DNA of 64,000 nucleotides, taken from assembly GCA_050249695.1 (NCBI GenBank), contig JBFWQA010000003.1, positions 434,001 to 498,000 of the forward strand, written 5' to 3'. The position numbers and the translations under genes are program-made. Origin of the DNA: JACKJP01 sp050249695. Lineage in GTDB: Bacteria; Pseudomonadota; Alphaproteobacteria; Rhizobiales; Tepidamorphaceae. Below, piece after piece: positions 29,059 to 37,378 of this stretch. The first letter of the stretch is position 1, and every line of letters begins with the position of its first letter. The notes beneath the pieces are model-generated. The model did no database searches and had not been told where the DNA came from. It worked only from the letters and a program-made list of their open reading frames with translations.

Positions 29059-30231
29059 ATGGAACATCCCGGTGCGGAGTCCGCGTCTGGCGGACCGGAA
29101 CCGGACCAACGCGGCAAACAGACGGTTAGCCTGCGGTCGGCCCAAACACGCGATCTGGATTTTCTCGAGCAACTCGAAGCCTCCGTCTTCGAGGCCGATC
29201 GTATTTCCCGGCGCAGCTTCCGCCACTTCATCGCCGTTGATACCGCCGATCTGGTCATTGCGGAAATTGCCGGAAGCGCCGTCGGCTATTCGCTGGTGCT
29301 CTTCCGGCACGGCACGGCGCTCTCCCGCCTCTATTCGATCGCCGTCGATCCCCGCGCCGCGGGAAAGGGCGTTGCCGCAACGCTGATGGCGGCGGCGGAA
29401 ATGCGCGCCTACCGTCATGGGTGTATCGCCATGCGGCTGGAGGTTCGCGAAGACAACGCCGGAGCCATCCGCCTCTACGAACGGCGCAACTTCCGACGCA
29501 TCGGCCGCTATCTCGACTACTATCAGGACCATGCCGACGCATTGCGCTACGAGAAGCTGCTCGACAGCGGAAAGTCGCCGGGCCGGAGCGATCAGCCGCC
29601 CTATTTCGAGCAGACGCTCGATTTCACCTGCGCGCCCGTCTGCATGATGATGGCGCTGAAATGGGCCGGACAGGACATCCCGTTCGATCTGCCGACGGAA
29701 CTCAAACTGTGGCGCGAGTCGACGACCGTCTACATGACCTCCGGCCATGGCGGCTGCGAGCCTTACGGCATCGCCGTCGCGCTCGCCCGCCGGGGTCTCG
29801 CCGTCGAGATCCATGCCTCGCGTCGGCCGCCATACTTTCTGGAAAGCGTGCGCGGCCGCGAAAAACGTCTGGTCATGAAGGCCGTGCAGTCGACCTTCCA
29901 GTCGGAAGCGGCGGAACTCGGTATCCCGGTCCACCATAGCCGGCTTTCGCCCAGCGAGATGCGCGCGGCGCTGGACAGCGGCGCGGTCGTGATGCTGCTC
30001 GTCAGCGGCTACCGTATGTTCGCCAAGAAAGTGCCGCACTGGCTGCTGCTTATCGGACACGACAGGACCCACGCCTTCGTCCACGACCCGTGGGTCGAGG
30101 ACAAGCATTTCGAAACCCGCGCCGCGGCGGCGAATTTACCCATCCCGTTTGGCGAATTGGACCGCATGGCGCGTTATGGCCGCAAGAAGCTGCAGGCAGC
30201 CGTCATCATCAGGAGGAAGCGCCGCCCATGA
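29059..30231 (+). CDS. GNAT N-acetyltransferase / C39-like cysteine peptidase fusion
   Basis: A 390-aa two-domain protein. Residues ~20-165 are a GNAT fold (VSLRSAQTRDLDFLEQLE start; IAVDPRAAGKGVAATLM is the acetyl-CoA loop; NAGAIRLYERRNF ends it). Residues ~180-385 are a C39-like papain fold: oxyanion Gln in YFEQTLDFTCAPVCM with the candidate nucleophile Cys, His in VPHWLLLIGHD and Asp in FVHDPW. All three catalytic positions are present. This fusion is known beside RimK-like ATP-grasp enzymes in the amidoligase literature, and here the ATP-grasp gene overlaps its stop (ATGA). Probable role: making or trimming a peptide-like modification. The substrate is unknown. Confidence 0.85.
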   Translation: MEHPGAESASGGPEPDQRGKQTVSLRSAQTRDLDFLEQLEASVFEADRISRRSFRHFIAVDTADLVIAEIAGSAVGYSLVLFRHGTALSRLYSIAVDPRAAGKGVAATLMAAAEMRAYRHGCIAMRLEVREDNAGAIRLYERRNFRRIGRYLDYYQDHADALRYEKLLDSGKSPGRSDQPPYFEQTLDFTCAPVCMMMALKWAGQDIPFDLPTELKLWRESTTVYMTSGHGGCEPYGIAVALARRGLAVEIHASRRPPYFLESVRGREKRLVMKAVQSTFQSEAAELGIPVHHSRLSPSEMRAALDSGAVVMLLVSGYRMFAKKVPHWLLLIGHDRTHAFVHDPWVEDKHFETRAAAANLPIPFGELDRMARYGRKKLQAAVIIRRKRRP

Positions 30232-31685
30232 CCGGTTGGGTCATCATTGTTGATCGGCAGAAGGATTTTCCCAACGCCGACACGCCGCACAAGGTGATTA
30301 CGGCCCGCGAATACCTCGCCCGCCCGCAACTTTTCAGCCGCCGTCCCAAGGTCATCAATCTGGCGCGCTCCTACACCTATCAAAGCCGCGGCTATTACTG
30401 CTCGCTGCTGGCGGAGGCACGCGGCCACCGGGTCATGCCGACGGTGGAATCGATGCTCGATCTCTCGGAGCGCGACCTCTATGCCCATGCGGTGCCGGAA
30501 CTGGAGGATGCGTTCAACAGGCAGGCCCGCAAGGTCGGTTTCGCGCCGGTTGCCGAAACGCAGCTCTATTTTCACTTCGGCGAAGGCGCCGAACCGGCGC
30601 TGGAGAAATTCGGGCGACTGCTTTTCGACTGGTTCCGCTGCCCCGTGCTGGAAGTGACCATTGCACCCGGCGACTGGTTGTCGATCAAGCGGATCCAGCC
30701 GCGCTCCCACACCCGGCTGGACGAAATCGAACTGGCCCGTTTCCGCAAGGCGCTTGATCGTCACACGGTCGGAGACTGGCGCTCGCCCCGGCAACGGCCG
30801 GCATTGAAATATTCTCTTGCCGTGCTGCACGATCCCGCCGAAACGCTGGCTCCGAGCAGCCGCGCGAGCCTCAAGCATTTCGCCCGCGTCGCGGAAAAGC
30901 ACGATATCGAGGTCGATCTGATCACCCGCAAGCAATATCACCAGCTCGCCGAATACGACGCGCTGTTCATTCGCGAAACGACATCGATCGACAATCATAC
31001 ATACCGTTTCGCCCGCCGGGCCACGCAGGAAACCATGCCGGTCATCGACGATCCGGTGTCGATGATCCGCTGCACCAACAAGGTCTATCTGAAGGAACTG
31101 CTGACCTCGCACGGGATCGCCGTACCGCCGACCGTGATTATTTCCAGCGAGGACGAGCTCGACGGCGCGGTGGAAAAGCTGGGCCTTCCCCTCGTCGTCA
31201 AGATCCCCGACGGCTCCTTCAGCCGCGGCGTCCACAAGGTGGAGAGCAAGGACAGGCTGGTCCAGATCGCCCGCGATCTGTTCCGCGAGACCGACCTGCT
31301 GATCGCCCAGAAATTCATGCCGACCGAATTCGACTGGCGTGTCGGGGTGCTCGGCGGCCGGGCGCTCTTCGTCTGCCAGTATCTGATGGCCAAGCAGCAC
31401 TGGCAGATCGTCAAGCACGACACCGGCGGCGCGCCGCTGGAAGGCGGCTTCAAGACGTGCCGGCTCGTCGACGCGCCGCCGGAAGTCATCGAGACCGGTG
31501 TCCAGGCCGCCCGGCTGATCGGCGACGGGCTCTACGGCGTGGACATCAAGCAGACCCCGGATGGCGTGTTCGTCATCGAGGTCAACGACAATCCCAACAT
31601 CGAACATGGCGTCGAGGACGCCGCCGAGAAGGAAGCCGTCTGGGCCGGTATCGCGCGGTGGTTCCTGGAGCGGCTGGAGCGCTGA
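30228..31685 (+). CDS. RimK-like ATP-grasp amidoligase with RLAN domain
   Basis: A 485-aa ATP-grasp ligase. ATG 30228 follows SD AGGAGG and overlaps the stop of the GNAT/C39 gene as ATGA. Residues ~1-165 match the RimK-like N-terminal (RLAN) region: ITAREYLARPQLF, VINLARSYTYQSRGYYCSLLAEARGH. Residues ~245-480 are the ATP-grasp: LPLVVKIPDGSFSRGVHKV (nucleotide loop), EFDWRVGVLGGRALFVCQY and GVFVIEVNDNPNIEHGVED (Mg-binding E/N-x-N). RimK-type enzymes ligate amino acids such as Glu to a protein or peptide C-terminus. The target here is unknown. The stop is adjacent to the stop of the convergent creatininase gene. Confidence 0.9.
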   Translation: MTGWVIIVDRQKDFPNADTPHKVITAREYLARPQLFSRRPKVINLARSYTYQSRGYYCSLLAEARGHRVMPTVESMLDLSERDLYAHAVPELEDAFNRQARKVGFAPVAETQLYFHFGEGAEPALEKFGRLLFDWFRCPVLEVTIAPGDWLSIKRIQPRSHTRLDEIELARFRKALDRHTVGDWRSPRQRPALKYSLAVLHDPAETLAPSSRASLKHFARVAEKHDIEVDLITRKQYHQLAEYDALFIRETTSIDNHTYRFARRATQETMPVIDDPVSMIRCTNKVYLKELLTSHGIAVPPTVIISSEDELDGAVEKLGLPLVVKIPDGSFSRGVHKVESKDRLVQIARDLFRETDLLIAQKFMPTEFDWRVGVLGGRALFVCQYLMAKQHWQIVKHDTGGAPLEGGFKTCRLVDAPPEVIETGVQAARLIGDGLYGVDIKQTPDGVFVIEVNDNPNIEHGVEDAAEKEAVWAGIARWFLERLER

Positions 31686-32477
31686 TCAGCGCGAGGGGTT
31701 CGCCGGAACGAAGGCCGCGAGTTCCTCGATCAGCCGGGCGAGCCTTGCCGCCTGCCAATCGGCGATGCGGCGGCCAGCTTCGGCGCTGGCGGCGGCCGCG
31801 TTGCCGACGGCACCTGTCGGGTTCAGGTCCGAAATCATCCAGGAGAGGCCGCCGGGACCGGAAAAGCCAAGGAAGTCATGGTTGTCCGCCATCGTTTGGT
31901 CCGCTGAGACGAAATCGGCGGCCTTTTCCATGTCGACCAGATCCGGCGCCAGATGCAGCATCAATGAGGTTTCGACCATCCCGCCATGGATGCCGAAGCG
32001 CCCCTCGTCATCGCCGACCGTGCCTCCGGGCAGACCGAACCGCATGAAGTTGGTGGCCACGACCGCCATTCCGTACCGCTCGCGCAGGCGGCGCGCGGCG
32101 ATGCCCATGCATTCCGAATTGCCTCCGTGTCCGCTGAGGATCACGAGCCTGCCGACGCCACTGGCCGCCAGAGAGCCGCCGATGTCCGTCAGGAGGGCGA
32201 TCAGCGTTTCCGCCGACAGCGACAACGTGCCGGCGAAACCGCCATGCTCGTCGCTCTTGCCGAAAGGTATCGGCGGCAGGACCGACAGCGGCACGTCGTC
32301 CGGCAGCTTGCCCGCCGCGATCGCCAGAAGTCCTTCGGCGATCATCAGATCGGTGCCGACGGGGAGATGCGGGCCATGTTGTTCGACAGCCGCGATCGGC
32401 AGCACCGCGACCATCCGGCCGGCGGCCCGCGCCACCATGGCGCTTGTCATCTCAACAAATCGCTGCTGTGTTGCCAT
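31686..32477 (-). CDS. Creatininase family protein (amidohydrolase)
   Basis: A 263-aa metal-dependent amidohydrolase. It contains the family metal-site motifs VLPIAAVEQHGPHLPVGTDLMIAEGL (Glu/His/Asp ligands), GGFAGTLSLSAETLIALL and LVILSGHGGNSECMGIAARRL, then GIHGGMVETSLMLHLAPDLVDM. The family includes creatininase, F420 and riboflavin-degradation amidohydrolases and MftE peptidases, so the substrate cannot be named. ATG 32477 is used (GAGGGTCAGA upstream). It is convergent with the RimK-like ligase with no gap, so a functional link to it is possible but not shown. Confidence 0.85.
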   Translation of the reverse strand: MATQQRFVEMTSAMVARAAGRMVAVLPIAAVEQHGPHLPVGTDLMIAEGLLAIAAGKLPDDVPLSVLPPIPFGKSDEHGGFAGTLSLSAETLIALLTDIGGSLAASGVGRLVILSGHGGNSECMGIAARRLRERYGMAVVATNFMRFGLPGGTVGDDEGRFGIHGGMVETSLMLHLAPDLVDMEKAADFVSADQTMADNHDFLGFSGPGGLSWMISDLNPTGAVGNAAAASAEAGRRIADWQAARLARLIEELAAFVPANPSR

Positions 32478-32567
32478 TCTGACCCTCAAAACCGTCCGAT
32501 CGGACCCTGAGGTGATCCGACCGCTCTCTTCTTTCGTAGTCCAGGGGCCCGTTTATCGGCAATAGTG

Positions 32568-33359
32568 ATGATGGCAACCGACGAGATACGAGGAATGGAC
32601 GGAGCGCCGCGTCAGGATCCGGGGACGCAGCCGATATTGAGTTTGCGGAATGTAGGCTTCGTTCACGAGGATGGGACGGCGGTTCTCGACGGCATCGATC
32701 TCGATCTTGCCGCCGGCTCGCTGACCGCCGTCATCGGACCCTCCGGCATCGGCAAGACGACGCTGCTGCGGCTGGCGGCGGGTCTCTTGAGACCCACCAC
32801 CGGGGCAATCCGGCGTGGCGTGGAACTTGAAGCCGGCGACATCGGTTACGTGTTCCAGGATGCCACGCTGATGCCCTGGGCCAGCGTGGTCGAGAATGTT
32901 CTGCTGCCGATGCGCCTGCTCGGGCGGAAAGGGCGGCCTGCGCGCGCCGCCGCGATGGAAGCGCTTGCCGCCGTTGGCATGGAGGGGCACGCCGGCAGGC
33001 GGCCCGGCGAACTTTCGGGCGGCATGAAGATGCGGGTTGCCGTTGCCCGCGCGCTGGTGACGCAGCCGAAGATGCTGTTGCTCGATGAGCCCTTCGGCGC
33101 GTTAGACGAATTGACGAGAACCAAACTGGATGAGGACTTGCGACAGATCATTGAGCGCTTCGCGGTGGCGTCGCTATTCGTCACGCATTCGGTGACGGAA
33201 GCGGTCTTTCTGGCCGATTGTGTAATCGTGCTCAACGGCCGGCCCGCTCGCGTGAGCGACAGGGTCGGGAATTCCTCATTCGCGGGCGACAAGGCCGCAA
33301 GACATACGAATGGCTTCAACGAACGATGCCGCCAGATTGCAGAAAGTCTCGCGCATTGA
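32568..33359 (+). CDS. ABC transporter ATP-binding protein (nitrate/sulfonate/taurine type), orphan
   Basis: A 263-aa ATPase of the SsuB/TauB/NrtD class: Walker A GPSGIGKTTLLRLAAG, Q-loop VFQDATLMPWASVVENV (the LMPW form is typical of this class), signature LSGGMKMRVAVARAL, Walker B MLLLDEPFGALDE and switch VTHSVTEAVFLAD. No permease or binding-protein gene is beside it, which is unusual, so it must work with components elsewhere or be a remnant. The start is uncertain (GTG ATG ATG cluster at 32565-32573, no strong SD). A MarR-type gene follows 85 bases downstream. Confidence 0.88.
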   Translation: MMATDEIRGMDGAPRQDPGTQPILSLRNVGFVHEDGTAVLDGIDLDLAAGSLTAVIGPSGIGKTTLLRLAAGLLRPTTGAIRRGVELEAGDIGYVFQDATLMPWASVVENVLLPMRLLGRKGRPARAAAMEALAAVGMEGHAGRRPGELSGGMKMRVAVARALVTQPKMLLLDEPFGALDELTRTKLDEDLRQIIERFAVASLFVTHSVTEAVFLADCVIVLNGRPARVSDRVGNSSFAGDKAARHTNGFNERCRQIAESLAH

Positions 33360-33444
33360 TCGGAAGGTGCATGAGGGGTGGAATGAGACAGTTGGACTTG
33401 ATCACTTTCGCACCGGGCCGAACTCGATTGGGGGCATATTGCGC

Positions 33445-33906
33445 ATGAAGACCTGGTACGAAGATTCTCTTGGCTACAAGCTTGCAAGAGCGGCCCGGGC
33501 CCATCGCACGCAGGTGGCCGCCGCGATGCGCGAAATCGGCATCCACCCGGGTCAGGAAGCGCTGCTGCAGGCGCTGTCGACCGAGGATGGGCGCACGATG
33601 GGGACGCTCGCCGACCTTATCGGCGTTCGCCCGCCGACGATGAGCAAGATGGTGCTGCGCATGGCCGCGGAAGGACTGGTCGACCGCCAGAACGATCATG
33701 GCGACGCGCGACGTGCGCGCGTTCATCTCACCGAGGAAGGTCGCGAACGCGCACGGGCGCTCAAGAAGCGCTGGCGCCGGATCGAGAAGAAGCTCACCGC
33801 CGGTCTTTCGGACAAGGACACCAAGCGTCTCGGCATGCTGCTCGGCCATCTCACCGTTTCCCTGCAGGGCGAACAGATCCCGACACTCGCCGACGAAGAT
33901 ATGTGA
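33445..33906 (+). CDS. MarR family transcriptional regulator
   Basis: A 153-aa winged-helix protein. ATG 33445 follows GGGGGC. The domain includes IHPGQEALLQALSTEDGRTMGTLADLIGVRPPTMSKMVLRM (recognition helix region) and the wing DHGDARRARVHLTEEGRERA. MarR proteins are dimeric repressors, usually of efflux or stress genes and released by aromatic ligands. The target is not evident: the ABC ATPase lies upstream on the same strand and the methyltransferase-like gene is convergent (8-bp gap). Confidence 0.9.
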   Translation: MKTWYEDSLGYKLARAARAHRTQVAAAMREIGIHPGQEALLQALSTEDGRTMGTLADLIGVRPPTMSKMVLRMAAEGLVDRQNDHGDARRARVHLTEEGRERARALKKRWRRIEKKLTAGLSDKDTKRLGMLLGHLTVSLQGEQIPTLADEDM

Positions 33907-33914
33907 CGGCCGGG

Positions 33915-34556
33915 TCAGTAGATGTGGAATAGCGTCGGCACATAGCCGGCGACTTGCAAATTCTCCAGCATCTCGAAGGCCGGCACGGCGACGAGGAAGA
34001 TGAGCGCGTCGAAGAAGGTTGAGCGCACGACCCGGGGAGAAATCTCGATCCGCTCAGCATCATGCCATAGCCTGAGATCGGGGACCATTCGCGGCACCCG
34101 CGAGCAGTAGTCGCGGTAAACGTCGCCGTGCAGCTTCTCCAGCACCCGTTCCTCCTGAATCGTGAGCAGGTAGAAGAAAATAAAGACCACCGTCCCCAGC
34201 AACCCGCCGGCCGTCACACTCCCCAGCTGCATGCCGACCCCGGCGGCGCCGATGACGGAAAAGACATAGAGCGGATTGCGCACGATCGAATAGGGTCCGT
34301 CGGTAACGATGCCTTTCAGTTTGCGTCCGCCGATATACATGGAAGACCATGTCCGGCCCACGATGCAGATGACGATCAGCGCGAGACCGGCATATTCTAT
34401 CCACTCATGCGCCGCCGTGTCGGGCGCGAATTGCGAGACATTGAAGACGAGCCCGGCCAGCGCAAGCACCCCGGCTGCGCCAAGGAGCAGCTTGCGGCGA
34501 TTGTGGACGAGGCCGAACCCCAGGCCCGATGCGTGGCGGCGATGCGATCCGGACAT
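33915..34556 (-). CDS. Isoprenylcysteine methyltransferase-like membrane protein
   Basis: A 213-aa integral membrane protein with about five TM segments (near residues 23-43, 52-72, 92-112, 112-135 and 180-198). The block VTDGPYSIVRNPLYVFSVIGAAGVG with the R-N-P-x-Y motif, and E-E-R-V-L-E-K-L-H-G-D-V-Y-R-D-Y, are the SAM-binding signature of the ICMT/phospholipid methyltransferase (PEMT) group. Bacterial members methylate unknown lipophilic acceptors. ATG 34556 begins MSGSHRR. The CaiD-like gene is 85 bases upstream on the same strand. Confidence 0.82.
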   Translation of the reverse strand: MSGSHRRHASGLGFGLVHNRRKLLLGAAGVLALAGLVFNVSQFAPDTAAHEWIEYAGLALIVICIVGRTWSSMYIGGRKLKGIVTDGPYSIVRNPLYVFSVIGAAGVGMQLGSVTAGGLLGTVVFIFFYLLTIQEERVLEKLHGDVYRDYCSRVPRMVPDLRLWHDAERIEISPRVVRSTFFDALIFLVAVPAFEMLENLQVAGYVPTLFHIY

Positions 34557-34641
34557 ATTTGCTGCCTCTTCTGAAACGGGGCCGATCGGAAAATCCCATA
34601 TTCCCCTACGCCACGACCTGCAAGCGTCGGTATCCGGCCGA

Positions 34642-35427
34642 TTACCTACCTCGCCAATCCGGCTTGCGCTTCTGCGCGGCGGCGCGGCGGCCCTCCTTGA
34701 TGTCCTCGCTGGCATAGAGCCTGGCGACCGCGGGCAGCCGGCGCTTGCTGACGCGCGAAAGCCCGTCCTGCAGGGCGAGCGCTTCGGTCTCGCGCACCGT
34801 TTCCTTGATCGCGGCCACCGCGAGCGGCGGTGCCTCCGCGATCATCCGCGAAACCTCGCGCGCCCGTTCCAGCAAGGCATTCGGCGGGACGATCTCGTTG
34901 ACGATGCCCCAGCGCAGGGCCTCGCGCGCATCCATCCAGCGCCCGGTCAGCATCATTTCCATCGCGACGGCATGGGGTATGCGTCGCGGCAGCCTGACCG
35001 CCGCCGCATCGGGCATGCCGCCGAGCTTGATTTCGGGAAGCGCGAAGCGCGTATGCTCCGCGGCCAGCACCATGTCGCAGGCCAGGACCATTTCCATCCC
35101 CCCGCCGATGGCAATCCCGTTGACGGCGGCGACGACCGGCTTGTTGAGGCCGGCAAGTTCCTGCAGGCCGCCGAATCCGCCGACCCCGTCATCGGGCGGC
35201 ACCAGCAGGTCGCCGCCGTCGACCGCCGCCTCGCGTCCGGCGCTGAAGAACTGATTGCCCGAACCGGTGATTAGCGCGACGCGGAAAGCGGGGTCGTCGC
35301 GGAAGGCGAGAAACACCTCGCCGAGCATACGGCTGGTCCGGGAATCAATGGCATTTGCCTTGGGCCGGTCGATGACCACCTCGAGCACCGCGCCGCGGCG
35401 TGAAATCTTGATCGGCACATCGCTCAT
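34642..35427 (-). CDS. Enoyl-CoA hydratase/isomerase family protein, carnitinyl-CoA dehydratase-like
   Basis: A 261-aa crotonase-fold enzyme. VVIDRPKANAIDSRTSRML, then VALITGSGNQFFSAGREA (CoA/oxyanion loop), VAAVNGIAIGGGMEMVLACDMVLAAEHTRFALPEIKLGGMPDAAA (second oxyanion Gly and the active-site Glu region), and a C-terminus ending EGRRAAAQKRKPDWRGR as in CaiD proteins. It would hydrate or dehydrate an acyl-CoA. No other carnitine genes are in view, so the substrate name is provisional. ATG 35427 has a GAGGG upstream. Confidence 0.85.
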   Translation of the reverse strand: MSDVPIKISRRGAVLEVVIDRPKANAIDSRTSRMLGEVFLAFRDDPAFRVALITGSGNQFFSAGREAAVDGGDLLVPPDDGVGGFGGLQELAGLNKPVVAAVNGIAIGGGMEMVLACDMVLAAEHTRFALPEIKLGGMPDAAAVRLPRRIPHAVAMEMMLTGRWMDAREALRWGIVNEIVPPNALLERAREVSRMIAEAPPLAVAAIKETVRETEALALQDGLSRVSKRRLPAVARLYASEDIKEGRRAAAQKRKPDWRGR

Positions 35428-35525
35428 GACGCCCTCGCATCGCATCCCCTGCCGGAACCGTCGTGAATCGGCCCCCTCGGACATTCCCTAACACAAGGCA
35501 TGCGGTGAAGGTAACGGCGGTGCAA

Positions 35526-35864
35526 TCAGAGCGCGTCGGGACCCGTCTCGCCGGTGCGGATGCGCTGCGCCTCGCCGAGTTCGAGCACGAAAATCTTGCC
35601 GTCGCCGATCTTGCCGGTACGCGCGGCCCGGGTGATCGCGGCCACCGCGTCTTCCGCCACGCCGTCGTCCACCGCAAGCTCGAGCTTGATCTTCGGCACG
35701 TAATTGATCTTGTACTCGGCGCCCCTGTAAATCTCGGTATGGCCACGCTGGCGGCCGTATCCGCGTACCTCGCTCACCGTCAGTCCGTGCACGTTGAGCG
35801 CGCCGAGCGCCTCGCGCACGTCGTCAAGCCGATGCGGCTGCACGATCGCAATGATGAATTTCAT
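35526..35864 (-). CDS. glnK: Nitrogen regulatory protein P-II
   Basis: A 112-aa trimeric signal protein that reads 2-oxoglutarate, ATP/ADP and, by uridylylation, glutamine. It controls AmtB and nitrogen regulators. The T-loop is intact: GRQRGHTEIYRGAEY with Tyr51 for uridylylation. The B-loop T-G-K-I-G-D-G-K-I-F (about residues 83-92) is present. ATG 35864 has SD AGGAGA. It lies 36 bases downstream of amtB on the same strand. The usual bacterial order is glnK-amtB, so the order here is reversed. It is called GlnK because of linkage to amtB. Confidence 0.94.
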   Translation of the reverse strand: MKFIIAIVQPHRLDDVREALGALNVHGLTVSEVRGYGRQRGHTEIYRGAEYKINYVPKIKLELAVDDGVAEDAVAAITRAARTGKIGDGKIFVLELGEAQRIRTGETGPDAL

Positions 35865-35900
35865 GATCTGTCTCCTGATAATGCTGACGGCCGTCATTCG

Positions 35901-37121
35901 TCACGGCTGGAAGCGGTAGCCGGCTTCGCCGTGTTCGGCCAGATCCAGGCCTTCCAGCTCCGCCTGACCGCTCACCCTGAAACCGACGAGCGGCGTGATG
36001 AGTTTCACCAGCACCCATGTCGCGATCGCGGACCACACGAGGGTTACGGCAACGCCGATCAACTGAACCTGGAACTGGCCGGCCGCTGTCTGACCTTCCG
36101 CAAGCCCCACGCCGCCCAGGACGGAGGATGCCAGAAAGCCCGTGAGCAGCGTTCCCGTGATCCCGCCGACGCCGTGCACCGCCATGACGTCGAGAGAATC
36201 GTCGATACGCAGGACGCGCTTGACGATATCGACCGCGAAATAACAGAAAATGCCGCCGACAAGTCCGAGGATGACCCCCCCGGACGGCCCGACGAAACCA
36301 GAAGCGGGCGTCACGGTCGCGAGGCCCGCGATCGTCCCGGTGACAAGCCCGATGAGGCTTGGCCGACCGAACCTGATCCGTTCGATGAGGACCCACACGA
36401 GCGACGCAGTCGCCGCCGACAGATGCGTGGCGATCATCGCCATGGCGGCATCGCCGCCGGCGGCCAGCGCACTGCCTGCATTGAACCCGAACCAGCCGAC
36501 CCAGAGCATGGCCGCGCCGACCATCACCATCCAGGGCGCATGCGGCGGATGCACGGAATCCGGAAAACCCCGCCGCGCGCCCAGCATCCATGCGATGACG
36601 AGCGCGGAAATGCCGGCAGTCGCGTGCACCACGATGCCGCCGGCGAAGTCCATAATTCCCATCTCGGCCAGCCAGCCGCCGCCCCAGACCCAGTGCGTGA
36701 CCGGCACATAGACGACGATCAGCCAGAGGATCGAAAAGAGCATCACCGCACCGAACCGGATGCGCTCCACGAACGCTCCGACGATCAGCGCCGGCGTGAT
36801 GATCGCGAAGGTCATCTGAAACATGACGAACAGCATCTCCGGGATACCGGTCCCGTCGACGACGCTCTCGCGTCCGATCCCGCCAAGCCAGAGTTTCGAC
36901 AGTCCGCCGACCCATCCTGTACCTTCCGTGAAAGCCAGGCTGTATCCGATCGCAAACCATACGAGCGACATTGCACAGGCGATGCCGATGCAGTGCATCA
37001 GAACCGACAGCACGTTCCGTGCCTGAACCAGCCCGGCGTAGAACAGCGCCAGCCCCGGCAATGTCATGAAAAGCACCAGTGCGGTGGATGTCAGTATCCA
37101 GGCGGTGTTCCCGCTATCCAT
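35901..37121 (-). CDS. amtB: Ammonium transporter
   Basis: A 406-aa ammonium channel. ATG 37121 follows GAGGAACGGGGG. Eleven TM segments are expected and hydrophobic blocks run throughout. Family marks are LPGLALFYAGLVQARNVLSVLMHC near residue 20, VHATAGISALVIAWMLG with the first pore-lining His, WFGFNAGSALAAGGDAAMAM (signature), and DVMAVHGVGGITGTLLTG with the second pore-lining His. The C-terminal tail (LDLAEHGEAGYR) is the P-II-contacting region. It is first in an amtB-glnK unit. Its promoter region is the 257-bp gap shared with the divergent TetR gene; no clear sigma-54 -24/-12 element was found there. Confidence 0.95.
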   Translation of the reverse strand: MDSGNTAWILTSTALVLFMTLPGLALFYAGLVQARNVLSVLMHCIGIACAMSLVWFAIGYSLAFTEGTGWVGGLSKLWLGGIGRESVVDGTGIPEMLFVMFQMTFAIITPALIVGAFVERIRFGAVMLFSILWLIVVYVPVTHWVWGGGWLAEMGIMDFAGGIVVHATAGISALVIAWMLGARRGFPDSVHPPHAPWMVMVGAAMLWVGWFGFNAGSALAAGGDAAMAMIATHLSAATASLVWVLIERIRFGRPSLIGLVTGTIAGLATVTPASGFVGPSGGVILGLVGGIFCYFAVDIVKRVLRIDDSLDVMAVHGVGGITGTLLTGFLASSVLGGVGLAEGQTAAGQFQVQLIGVAVTLVWSAIATWVLVKLITPLVGFRVSGQAELEGLDLAEHGEAGYRFQP

Positions 37122-37340
37122 CGAATGCCCCCGTTCCTCACATGGCGCTCTTCCGGCGCCGCCCGTCGTTAATGCATCATTTTCAGGCATCGGCCAAGGA
37201 TTACGCTGAGCGTAACGCATGTCCTTTGTGCATATCCGGCAGAATTTCTGAAAGGCTGACTTTTAATTGTCCAGCTGAGCAAAGATTAGGCGAACGGCGA
37301 TCCAACGCGGGTCTTGGCACCTGGCCTCCTTCATGATAAC

Positions 37341-37358
37341 TGACTGCCCGGTCAGTCA
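37341..37358. promoter_or_regulatory. Inverted repeat before tetR gene, probable TetR operator
   Basis: TGACTG-N6-CAGTCA (spacer CCCGGT), a perfect 6-bp dyad ending 20 bases before the chosen ATG of the TetR-family gene. Symmetric TGAC-rich dyads are typical TetR-family operators. The position suggests autorepression of the whole exporter operon. Confidence 0.6.
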
Positions 37359-37378
37359 TTGTCTGGATGGATTTTTTC

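Noticed and set aside
28903..30108. N-terminal extension of copA on the minus strand by about 400 codons
   Set aside because: It runs antisense to the GNAT/C39 gene and across the CueR-type promoter. The HMA domain begins right after ATG 28902.
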